Source: Paenarthrobacter sp. DKR-5 (GTDB taxonomy: Bacteria; Actinomycetota; Actinomycetes; Actinomycetales; Micrococcaceae). From it: a stretch of DNA of 64,000 bases. A model generated the notes under the pieces. It made no database searches, was not told the origin of the DNA, and saw only the letters and a program-made list of their open reading frames with translations. The DNA is taken from contig NZ_JAHBOI010000008.1 in NCBI RefSeq assembly GCF_018531425.1, forward strand, positions 1 through 64,000, written 5' to 3'. Below are positions 9,080 to 15,666 of this stretch, one piece after another. The stretch's first letter is position 1; the number at the start of each line of letters is the position of its first letter. The translations under genes and the position numbers were made by a program.

Positions 9080-9100
9080 CAACTGCGCTGACTGCAGTTG
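9080..9100. promoter_or_regulatory. Inverted repeat upstream of the split-barrel gene
   Basis: The 7-bp arms caactgc and gcagttg flank a 7-nt spacer, 29 nt before the ATG at 9130. It lies where an operator or a leader hairpin would be expected in the 279-bp space between the divergent genes at 8850 and 9130. It could be a regulator site or chance. I see no other structure of note in that intergenic stretch. Confidence 0.3.
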
Positions 9101-9129
9101 CACCGGCGCCGGCCACGAAAGGGATTGAC

Positions 9130-9549
9130 ATGCTGCCTGACGCGGAACACCCCGTGGTAATCCTCGACGAGCCCGAATGCTGGGACCTGCTCCTCGGGTC
9201 GACGCTGGGCCGGCTCGCCGTGAGCGTACGGAACCAGCCGGAGATTTACCCCGTGAACTTCCTGGCCCACGACGGCAAGATCCTGCTGCGCACCTCACAG
9301 GGCGACAAGCTCGTGCAGCTCACCATCAACAACACCGTGGCCTTCGAGACCGACGGCCGTTCCGCCAACTCGGTGTGGAGCGTGCTCGTCAAAGGCGTGG
9401 CCCGGGAACTGGACACGCAGGCCGAGATCGACGCCGCGCGGCAGCTCCCGCTGCGGCCGTGGACTCCCACGCACAAGGGAGTGTTCGTGGAAATCGAGCC
9501 GACGAACGTCACCGGCCGCCGGATCGCGGTGGGTCCGGAGCCGGAGTAG
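9130..9549 (+). CDS. Pyridoxamine 5'-phosphate oxidase-like (FMN/F420 split-barrel) protein
   Basis: The protein is 139 residues, with AAAGGGA before the ATG. It has the short split beta-barrel of the PNPOx-like superfamily: ECWDLLLGSTLGRLAVSVRNQPEIYPVNFLAHDGKILLRTSQGDKL, then a long strand with VWSVLVKGVAREL and a closing strand near the C-terminus. Such proteins bind FMN, F420 or haem and reduce small molecules; in actinobacteria many are F420-dependent. The substrate is unknown. No partner gene is obvious, as it stands between two oppositely oriented hypothetical genes. Confidence 0.85.
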   Translation: MLPDAEHPVVILDEPECWDLLLGSTLGRLAVSVRNQPEIYPVNFLAHDGKILLRTSQGDKLVQLTINNTVAFETDGRSANSVWSVLVKGVARELDTQAEIDAARQLPLRPWTPTHKGVFVEIEPTNVTGRRIAVGPEPE

Positions 9550-9574
9550 CCTCTCCGCGGCGCCGGGCTGCCGT

Positions 9575-10240
9575 TCAGGCCGGGGCGCTGCCGAGCGCCC
9601 GGGCGACCTTTGCTTCCAGGGCAGCGAGCGCGGCGTCCGGCAGGGCAATGAGTCCGTCCAGTTCCCGCCGGGCGCGTTTGTAGGCCGTCTGCCGCTCGGC
9701 CGGAGTGGCGGCCTCATCGACGGCGATCGTCAAGAGCTGCCGCGCGGTGGCCAGGCGCTGCCGCTCGGGCCCGCTGAAGTTGCTGTCCTTCACCCGCCGG
9801 GCTTCGCGCTCGGCGACGTCGAAGGCAACCTCGAACGCCGTGACCGCGGAGCGGTACTGTTCCAGCGCCGCCTTGTCCCTAAGCTCTTCGGGTTGATCCG
9901 GATGCAGGGCGTCAGCCTCGCGCTTGGCCCGCAGGAACCCCACCGTGAGCGGTTCGCGCACATCGGACATCATTGGGAAGTCGATCAGCTTGGCCACGTC
10001 CAGCTCGTACTCGAGCCAGCGCTTGTTCACCGCATCGTGGGCGTTCATCAGACGGCGGACCTCGTCCACGCGGACCTGCTCGGACTGCTGGGCCTGGTTC
10101 TTCAGGTTGTAGAGCTCGACCCTCCGCTGGTGCCGCCGCTCGCTGGCCCGCGACCAGGACCGCGCCCAGCCGCCCGCTACCCCGCTCAGCGGGAAGACAA
10201 GCCACCAGAAATGGCCAACGAAGTCGAGGACGGGCTGCAT
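9575..10240 (-). CDS. Membrane-anchored coiled-coil protein of unknown function
   Basis: From the ATG at 10240 the protein has 221 residues. One hydrophobic helix near residues 8-25 (VGHFWWLVFPLSGVAGGWA) acts as a signal anchor, and an Arg-rich patch (RASERRHQRR) marks the cytoplasmic side. The remaining 180 residues are almost wholly helical with heptad character, rich in Glu, Arg, Ala and Gln. I do not recognise a family. The longer ORF upstream runs through the palindromic repeat at 10285-10372 and is not likely to be translated. Confidence 0.65.
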   Translation of the reverse strand: MQPVLDFVGHFWWLVFPLSGVAGGWARSWSRASERRHQRRVELYNLKNQAQQSEQVRVDEVRRLMNAHDAVNKRWLEYELDVAKLIDFPMMSDVREPLTVGFLRAKREADALHPDQPEELRDKAALEQYRSAVTAFEVAFDVAEREARRVKDSNFSGPERQRLATARQLLTIAVDEAATPAERQTAYKRARRELDGLIALPDAALAALEAKVARALGSAPA

Positions 10241-10284
10241 TTCTCCATCGTCCCACCGGGTTTCACGCCGCGGTAGGTGCTGGC

Positions 10285-10372
10285 GAGCCAACTCTGCCCG
10301 CGGACGGGCCGCCGGCCTGCGTTTCGGCGCCGTCCGGGGTCGCCCGGAGCGATCCGCGGGCAGAGTTGGCGG
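10285..10372. repeat. Palindromic intergenic element, copy A
   Basis: An 18-bp arm gccaactctgcccgcgga (10287-10304) is matched perfectly by its inverse at 10353-10370, with 48 nt of GC-rich sequence between. The same arms and an inner GATTCGCGGG-like block recur at 15506-15608 and 53484-53567. All three lie between genes. It has the features of a REP or small MITE-like element. It sits in the divergent space between the coiled-coil gene and the lipoprotein at 10448. Confidence 0.8.
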
Positions 10373-10447
10373 GGCCACGCCCATCCGGCCACCGCTCCGG
10401 CGCCGAACCACAGCTATAGGTTTGATGTGGACGGAAAGGGACACCTG

Positions 10448-11065
10448 ATGGGGAGCAACAGCAGACAACGATGGGCCGGGCTCGCGCTGCTGCCCTTCCT
10501 CCTGGCAGGCATGGCCGGATGTGCGGTGAACGCCTCCGCCCCGGCCGCCACGCCGACGGCTTCCGCCTCGACAACAGCTTCCGCGTCGCAGGCAGGGTCC
10601 GCAACGTCTGCCACCGCCAAAGCCGCGGAATCCCACCCCGACGGGGACCCGGTGAAGATGGTGTGCGGCGACGAAATCAAGCAGAAGGCCCAGCAGATCC
10701 TCGGCCTACCCGGGCTCCCGGCAACCACGCCCTCCGAAGACAACGGAATCTACAGCTGCACTTACAAGACCGCCGACGGCGTCATGGTGCTCTCGGTGAA
10801 GAAGTCCGCGAGCGCTGCAGCCGCCAAAGCGTACTTCGCCGGCTACACGCCCACCCTCCCGGGCGCGAAGCCGATCGAGGGGATGGGCAACCTGGGGCTT
10901 CCCGCCGCGCAGACCCCCGGCGGCATCGTCGTCTTCGTCAAGGACGACATGACGCTGACCGTCGACACTTCCTGGATGCCGGCCACGGTCGGGCCGCACG
11001 GGGTATCTCGGGGCGCCGTCGCCTACCAGCTGGCCACCGACGTGATCGCCTGCTGGAGCGAATAA
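10448..11065 (+). CDS. Secreted lipoprotein of unknown function (DUF3558-like)
   Basis: The ATG at 10448 follows GAAAGGG and gives 205 residues; the longer ORF would read through the repeat element. A signal peptide ends in the lipobox LAGMAGC, followed by about 40 Ala/Thr/Ser-rich residues. The C-terminal domain (about 65-205) starts VKMVCGDEIKQKAQQILGLPG and contains two further Cys (YSCTYK and the C-terminal IACWSE), which could pair outside the cell. The layout is like DUF3558-type actinobacterial lipoproteins, but that is only a resemblance. Confidence 0.75.
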   Translation: MGSNSRQRWAGLALLPFLLAGMAGCAVNASAPAATPTASASTTASASQAGSATSATAKAAESHPDGDPVKMVCGDEIKQKAQQILGLPGLPATTPSEDNGIYSCTYKTADGVMVLSVKKSASAAAAKAYFAGYTPTLPGAKPIEGMGNLGLPAAQTPGGIVVFVKDDMTLTVDTSWMPATVGPHGVSRGAVAYQLATDVIACWSE

Positions 11066-11185
11066 AAAAAGTTTGCCCAGGCACCCATCCGTGATGCCGG
11101 ACACAGCGAACTAAGGGTGTCAGAACGATTCATCGGCACGACGCGGGCCCCTTGCGGACCGCCCCTCACCTGGAGGAACCACCCC

Positions 11186-11947
11186 ATGAAGAAGTCAGCA
11201 TTCCTCGTTGCCCCCGCCCTCGCCCTCGGAGCCCTCGCCCTTTCGGGCAGCCCGGCCATGGCGGCGGACACCACCACCTACCAGGCCAACCTGGCGTCCA
11301 TCAACGGCAGCAGCGCGTCCGGCTCGCTGATGATCACCCTCAATGGCGACCAGGCCACGGTCTCCGAGCAGGTCTCCGGTCTGGCGGCCACGTTCGGCGG
11401 CAAGCCCTACCCGCACGTGCAGCACATCCACATCGGAGGCCAGGGCATGTGCCCCACCCCCGCAGCTGACACGAACAAGGACGGCGTCATCAGCACCACT
11501 GAAGGCGGCCCGGCTTACGGCGGCATCGGCACCACGCTCTCCACCAGCGGCGACACCAGCCCGGCCGCGGGCCTTACCCTGACCGCCGCGCCGTCCGGCC
11601 CGACCATCAACTACAACCGCACCTTCACCCTGGATGCCAAGACCGTCGCGTCGCTGAAGAGCGGCAAGGCCGTCGTCGTGATCCACGGCCTCGACCCGGC
11701 AACCCTGCCGGCCGGCGCGCAGAAGGAGAAGAGCGATCTGGTGCCGTCCCTGCCGCTGGCAGCGACCTCCCCGGCCGCCTGCGGAACCCTGATGGCCATG
11801 CCGGCGGGTGCTCCGGGCACCGGCATCACCACCCCGGCGCAGGACCAGGGTCCTGACATGGGCCTGATCGCTGCCGGTGGTGGCCTCGTCGCCGCAGCCG
11901 GTGCTGCGTTCGCGGTTCGCCGCAAGATGGCCTCCACCAAGGCCTGA
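11186..11947 (+). CDS. Secreted CHRD-like protein with an EF-hand loop and C-terminal membrane anchor
   Basis: The ATG at 11186 lies 7 nt after GGAGGAA; the protein is 253 residues. A Sec signal peptide is cleaved near AMAAD (residue 27). The core has the CHRD-type pattern HVQHIHIGGQGMCP. It is followed at residues 95-106 by a canonical calcium loop (Asp95, Asn97, Asp99, Gly100, Ile102, Glu106). The C-terminus (about 225-253) is a Gly/Ala-rich membrane helix followed by RRK, so the protein stays on the cell surface. It is 21 bp upstream of the class F sortase, a pairing repeatedly seen in actinobacteria. I see no LPxTG motif. Confidence 0.85.
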   Translation: MKKSAFLVAPALALGALALSGSPAMAADTTTYQANLASINGSSASGSLMITLNGDQATVSEQVSGLAATFGGKPYPHVQHIHIGGQGMCPTPAADTNKDGVISTTEGGPAYGGIGTTLSTSGDTSPAAGLTLTAAPSGPTINYNRTFTLDAKTVASLKSGKAVVVIHGLDPATLPAGAQKEKSDLVPSLPLAATSPAACGTLMAMPAGAPGTGITTPAQDQGPDMGLIAAGGGLVAAAGAAFAVRRKMASTKA

Positions 11948-11968
11948 GCCAAGGGGATTTGAACCCAG

Positions 11969-12688
11969 GTGACTACCAAACCTGAGATCAACGGCCGCCG
12001 CGGACGTGTGTTCGCGTCCGCGGCGGCCGCCCTGCTCCTGGCCGGGGGCATCACCACCATCGGGCTGGGCCTGAATGCGGGCCAGTCCCGCGGGGACGGT
12101 CCGGCTTCGGCGGCGGTGGCAGTTTCCGCGCCGGCGACGACGTCGGCCTCCCCCGCGCCGGGCACGGCCTCGCCAAGCAGCAAGGCCGCCACCCCGCCGG
12201 CTCTGAAGCCCAGCATCGCCATGAAGGCCTCGACGCCGCTCTCGGTCCAGGCCCCGGCCATCGGCCTCTCCACCCCGCTGCTGCAACTGGGACAGCAGGC
12301 CGACGGCGAGGTCCAGGTCCCGCCGGGCGAACCGGGCTCCCCCGCCGGCTGGTACAAGTACTCGCCGACGCCGGGTGAAACCGGTTCGTCGGTGATCCTC
12401 GGCCACGTCAACAACACCCAGAGCCCGATCGGCGTCTTCTACCGGCTGCACGACATGCGGCCCGGCCAGCAGATCACGGTCACCCGGGCGGACCACACCA
12501 TCGCCGTCTTCACCGTGGACCGCGTGGACGTCTATCACAAGTCGAGCTTCCCGACGGTCAAGGTCTACCGCAACGCGGACCGGCCGGAACTGCGGCTGAT
12601 CACCTGCGGCGGCTACGACCCCGCCAGCGGCGAGTACCTGGACAACACCGTGGTGTACGCCCACCTCGTCTCGCACCACGCCGCCTGA
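11969..12688 (+). CDS. Class F sortase
   Basis: The protein is 239 residues with a GTG start after AAGGGG. An N-terminal membrane helix (residues 14-35) and a long Ala/Ser/Pro/Thr linker lead to the sortase beta-barrel (about 88-235). The catalytic His146 is in SVILGHVNN and Cys213 in LRLITCGGYDP, both typical of class F. At the place near YxDNxVVYA where these enzymes often show the catalytic Arg, the sequence reads GEYLDNTVVYA, so the Arg may be supplied elsewhere or missing. Class F enzymes attach or process surface proteins; the adjacent CHRD protein is the natural candidate partner. Confidence 0.88.
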   Translation: MTTKPEINGRRGRVFASAAAALLLAGGITTIGLGLNAGQSRGDGPASAAVAVSAPATTSASPAPGTASPSSKAATPPALKPSIAMKASTPLSVQAPAIGLSTPLLQLGQQADGEVQVPPGEPGSPAGWYKYSPTPGETGSSVILGHVNNTQSPIGVFYRLHDMRPGQQITVTRADHTIAVFTVDRVDVYHKSSFPTVKVYRNADRPELRLITCGGYDPASGEYLDNTVVYAHLVSHHAA

Positions 12689-12752
12689 CCGCTTGCCCGC
12701 CGCCTCCCGCGCCGGTCCCCTGCGGATCCACCCCTACCGATTGGAACGCGTC

Positions 12753-13232
12753 ATGAACCTGTCCCGAAACGCCTCCCGTGCTGCAGCGGTCACGCTCCTG
12801 GCCGGCGCTGCTGCCCTTGGTCTCAGCGCCTGCTCCGGGACATCCGCAACGATGGCGGTCCAGGCGACAGCCTCGGCGCCTGCTTCTTCCGCTGCGTCAG
12901 CCGCAGCCTCGTCGTCAATGGACCCCTCGATGGGTTCGATGTCGATGAGCACGTCGGGGGCGCCGTCATCGTCATCGTCATCGGCCACGACCGACCTGAC
13001 GATCCACATCAAGAACTACGGGTACTCCAAGCTGGAGGTGCCGGCCGGCGCGACCGTGACCGTCATGAACATGGACCCGGAGACGCACACCGTGACAGCG
13101 GACGACAAGTCCTTCGACGTGACTGCGCCGGGAGATCAAAGCGTGACGTTCACGGCGCCGTCAAAGCCCGGGACCTACACGTTCTTCTGCAAGTACCACT
13201 CGAACATGCACGGCACCCTCACCGTGAAGTGA
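12753..13232 (+). CDS. Cupredoxin (plastocyanin-like) lipoprotein
   Basis: The protein is 159 residues from the ATG at 12753. The lipobox LSAC puts the lipidated Cys at 27. A 50-residue Ser/Ala/Met linker contains several Met residues, which could help handle copper. The cupredoxin fold (about 80-159) carries a full type 1 copper set: His112 (ETHTVTA), Cys146, His149 and Met152 (FFCKYHSNMHG). It probably carries electrons or copper at the cell surface. It is in line with the sortase and CHRD genes, and the three may form one envelope operon. Confidence 0.9.
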   Translation: MNLSRNASRAAAVTLLAGAAALGLSACSGTSATMAVQATASAPASSAASAAASSSMDPSMGSMSMSTSGAPSSSSSSATTDLTIHIKNYGYSKLEVPAGATVTVMNMDPETHTVTADDKSFDVTAPGDQSVTFTAPSKPGTYTFFCKYHSNMHGTLTVK

Positions 13233-13248
13233 CGCGGAGCGGGAGCCG

Positions 13249-13980
13249 CTACTTGTGGGTGCGGCGACTGCCGCCATGCCAGTCCTCCTGCAGCCCGGCC
13301 TCATCCTCCGTGACGCCGAAGCTGCGCAGTTGGGGGCGCTCCCGCAGGCTGCGCTTCAGCTCGGCGAACCCGGGAAAGCGCGCCAAGCCCACGACGTGGT
13401 CCCAAAGTTCCGCGGCGTCTTCCTCTCGGGGCAGCCGGCTGATCACGGGCCCGAAGAACGCGACCCCGGCGGGCGGCTCGAAGTGCAGAATCGGCGTGCC
13501 GACGTCCTTCCCGGTGAGCGCGAGCGCTTCCTCCCCTTCGGCCCGGATCAGCGCGTCCCACGACTTGTCCTCGAGCGCAGAAGCATGCACCGGATCAAGG
13601 CCGGCGGCGGCCAGTGCCGGCTGGACGAACTCGAGGGTGCCGCGGTGGTCCAGTTCGGGGGTGTCCCGGCTGGTGTCGGGCTCCGAATCGAAAATCCGCG
13701 CGCCAAGTGCTGCGTAGAGGGCGCCCACCGCTTCCGGACCGTGGTCCGCGCGCACCGCGGCGGCGACACGAAGCAGGCGCAGGCCCGCGGTGTGCCCGGC
13801 TTCATAGCCTTCCGGGAACTGCGCGTCATAGTCAACGTTGGAGTTGATGAGCCGCAGCGAGATGAACCGCCACTCCACCGCGTAATCGCGCTGCCGGGCG
13901 ACCATGCGCACCCATTTGCTGGTCATCCAGGCGAACGGACAGACCGGATCGAAGTAGAACCTGATGTCGGGGTCGCTCAT
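13249..13980 (-). CDS. DsbA-like thioredoxin-fold protein (Rv2466c mycothiol nitroreductase family)
   Basis: The protein is 243 residues. It starts IRFYFDPVCPFAWMTSKWV, the active-site region of the DsbA/FrnE/Rv2466c group, with Cys14-Pro-Phe-Ala17. The second position of the CxxC pair is Ala, so it cannot act as a dithiol oxidoreductase but could still use a mixed disulfide with mycothiol. The large helical insert and a cis-Pro region (DVGTPILHF) follow. The start overlaps the stop of the upstream alpha/beta hydrolase by 4 nt. It is the last of three coupled genes, and a thiol-dependent detoxification step is plausible. Confidence 0.83.
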   Translation of the reverse strand: MSDPDIRFYFDPVCPFAWMTSKWVRMVARQRDYAVEWRFISLRLINSNVDYDAQFPEGYEAGHTAGLRLLRVAAAVRADHGPEAVGALYAALGARIFDSEPDTSRDTPELDHRGTLEFVQPALAAAGLDPVHASALEDKSWDALIRAEGEEALALTGKDVGTPILHFEPPAGVAFFGPVISRLPREEDAAELWDHVVGLARFPGFAELKRSLRERPQLRSFGVTEDEAGLQEDWHGGSRRTHK

Positions 13981-14789
13981 TGGTGTGCCTCCAGGTGGGT
14001 GATGATCGCTTCTGCTACCTGCTCGGGCGAATCCTCGGTCGGGATGTGCTTGCCGGGGACTTCCGTCAGGTCGGCGTTGGGGATCTCTTCGACGTACCGG
14101 CCCGCGAAGGAGAGCTTCTGGTACTCATCGTCCCGGCCCCAGACCAGACGGGTCGGTATCGCCGCCTTCTGCAGCGCAGGAACCAGGTCCAGCGTGAAGT
14201 GCGGGTCCGCCGCTGCTGCCATCGCCATCCACGACCGCTGCCGCGCCGGGTCCTGCCACGGCGAGAGATAGTCCTCGACCTCTTCCTGGCTGAGCGGCCG
14301 GGCGACGGCGCCGCGGGTCGACGTTTCCCTCGCCCTGAGCAGCTCCTCGCCGCTGGTGGCCGCCCTTACCTCCGGGTTCCGGAATTTCTCGACAGCGGGC
14401 ACCGGCCAGGAATCGAACATCACGGAGTTCATCAGGACGAGGCTTTTCACGCGCCCGCTCGTGGCCGCGAGGTGCTGGGCGATCCCGCCGCCAATGTCGT
14501 GCGCGGCGAGGTCGAACTCTCCGATCCCGAGTTCGTCGGCTGCGTCAAGAACTGCTGCGGCGAGTGCGGGGACTGTGGCATGCTCGACGTCGAGTTCGCC
14601 GCCGCTGCGCCCGAAGCCGGGAAGGTCCAGCGCGATCGACCGCCTCACCGTGCCGAGGGCGGGCATCACCGGCTGCCAGACCCGGCTCCAGAACGTTCCG
14701 TGCAGCAGCAACAGCGGTGCCGCGCCCTCGTCGCCGGAGACCAGATAGGAAAGTTCCGTCCCGTTGACTGTCACCTCTTGCCGGTTCAT
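13977..14789 (-). CDS. Alpha/beta hydrolase with Asp nucleophile (haloalkane dehalogenase/epoxide hydrolase type)
   Basis: The protein is 270 residues. The oxyanion loop HGTFWSR follows strand 3, and DLPGFGRSGG is typical of the fold. The nucleophile elbow reads AAHDIGGG, with Asp98 in place of the usual Ser. This places it with epoxide hydrolases and haloalkane or haloacetate dehalogenases, which form an ester on Asp. A late acid-His pair is suggested by GRDDEY and GKHIP. The gene is coupled by 4-nt overlaps on both sides, to a HAD-type dehalogenase upstream and a thioredoxin-fold protein downstream. The substrate is unknown. Confidence 0.85.
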   Translation of the reverse strand: MNRQEVTVNGTELSYLVSGDEGAAPLLLLHGTFWSRVWQPVMPALGTVRRSIALDLPGFGRSGGELDVEHATVPALAAAVLDAADELGIGEFDLAAHDIGGGIAQHLAATSGRVKSLVLMNSVMFDSWPVPAVEKFRNPEVRAATSGEELLRARETSTRGAVARPLSQEEVEDYLSPWQDPARQRSWMAMAAAADPHFTLDLVPALQKAAIPTRLVWGRDDEYQKLSFAGRYVEEIPNADLTEVPGKHIPTEDSPEQVAEAIITHLEAHQ

Positions 14790-15466
14790 CGGGTGTGCCC
14801 TTCCAGCGCGGCGGGCAGCTCCGTGAGCGCTGTGATCTCAATATCCGAGGCCGCAAAATGCCCCGGGTACGCCGCTCCGGTCCGGTTCAGCCACGCCGTG
14901 CCCAGACCGGCCCGCGCAGCACCATGGAGGTCCCAGGGGTGCACCGCAACGAGGAGCATCTGCCCCGGCGCAGTACTGCAGGCCTCCGCGGCGTAGCGGT
15001 ACGACGACGGCGCGGGCTTCCAGGCCGGGGCGTCCTCAACCGAGAGCAGGCGCTCAAACCGGTCGCGGATCCCGCCGGAGGAGAAGAGTTGCTCGGCGAC
15101 CTGCGCCGACCCGTTCGAGAGGGTCACGAGCCGGTAGCCCGCGTTCTGCAGCGCCGAGACGCCGCCGGCGACGTCCGGCTGCAGTGCCAGTTGCTGGAAG
15201 CCTGCGAGGACGTGGTCCGCTGCCTCCTCCTTGCCCATGGTCAGGCCCTCCTCGGGCAGCAGGTCCATGAGCACGTTGCGGCCGATATCGGCGAATCCCC
15301 GCGCGTCCCCTGCTGCGGCAAGGGCGAAGCCGTCCCGCAGGAGCGTGGCGAACCACAGCTTGGCCAGCTCCGCGGGGGCTCCGGTTTCTGCGAAGCGGTG
15401 GCTGAGCGGGGACATATCGGACAGGGTTTCGTTGACGTCGAAGACGATGACGGACGGTCTGGCCAT
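14786..15466 (-). CDS. HAD-superfamily hydrolase, L-2-haloacid dehalogenase (type II) family
   Basis: The protein is 226 residues. Motif I is FDVNETL with nucleophile Asp10, the form typical of type II haloacid dehalogenases. Motif II is VTLSNGSA, motif III is the Lys in WKPAPSSY, and motif IV is VAVHPWDLHGA. The family hydrolyses 2-haloacids through an Asp ester. Many members annotated this way act on other substrates, so the dehalogenase label is provisional. It is the first gene of the three-gene unit running to 13249, and the repeat element copy B lies just upstream. Confidence 0.85.
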   Translation of the reverse strand: MARPSVIVFDVNETLSDMSPLSHRFAETGAPAELAKLWFATLLRDGFALAAAGDARGFADIGRNVLMDLLPEEGLTMGKEEAADHVLAGFQQLALQPDVAGGVSALQNAGYRLVTLSNGSAQVAEQLFSSGGIRDRFERLLSVEDAPAWKPAPSSYRYAAEACSTAPGQMLLVAVHPWDLHGAARAGLGTAWLNRTGAAYPGHFAASDIEITALTELPAALEGHTR

Positions 15467-15505
15467 GTCGAGCTCCTCACATTGGGGTCCGTGACCAGCC
15501 TAGCC

Positions 15506-15608
15506 CTGCAACTTTGCCCGCCGATTGACGCTGCCCCCTGCGGAAGGCGGATTCCGGGCCCTGTCCGGGCGATTCGCGGGCAGAGTTGGCGGCGGGCAGA
15601 GTTGGCGG
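15506..15608. repeat. Palindromic intergenic element, copy B
   Basis: The left arm gcaactttgcccgccgat (15508-15525) pairs with the right arm gcgggcagagttggc, which is present twice in tandem here (15576-15590 and 15593-15607). The inner block gattcgcggg (15571-15580) is shared with copy C. It fills the divergent space between the haloacid dehalogenase and SNF2 genes. Compared with copy A, the left arm has decayed by about two bases. Confidence 0.78.
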
Positions 15609-15666
15609 CATCCACATAGCCGCCCCCGAAACCCGCCGTGTCGGGGCTCCGTGAGAGCATGAAACC

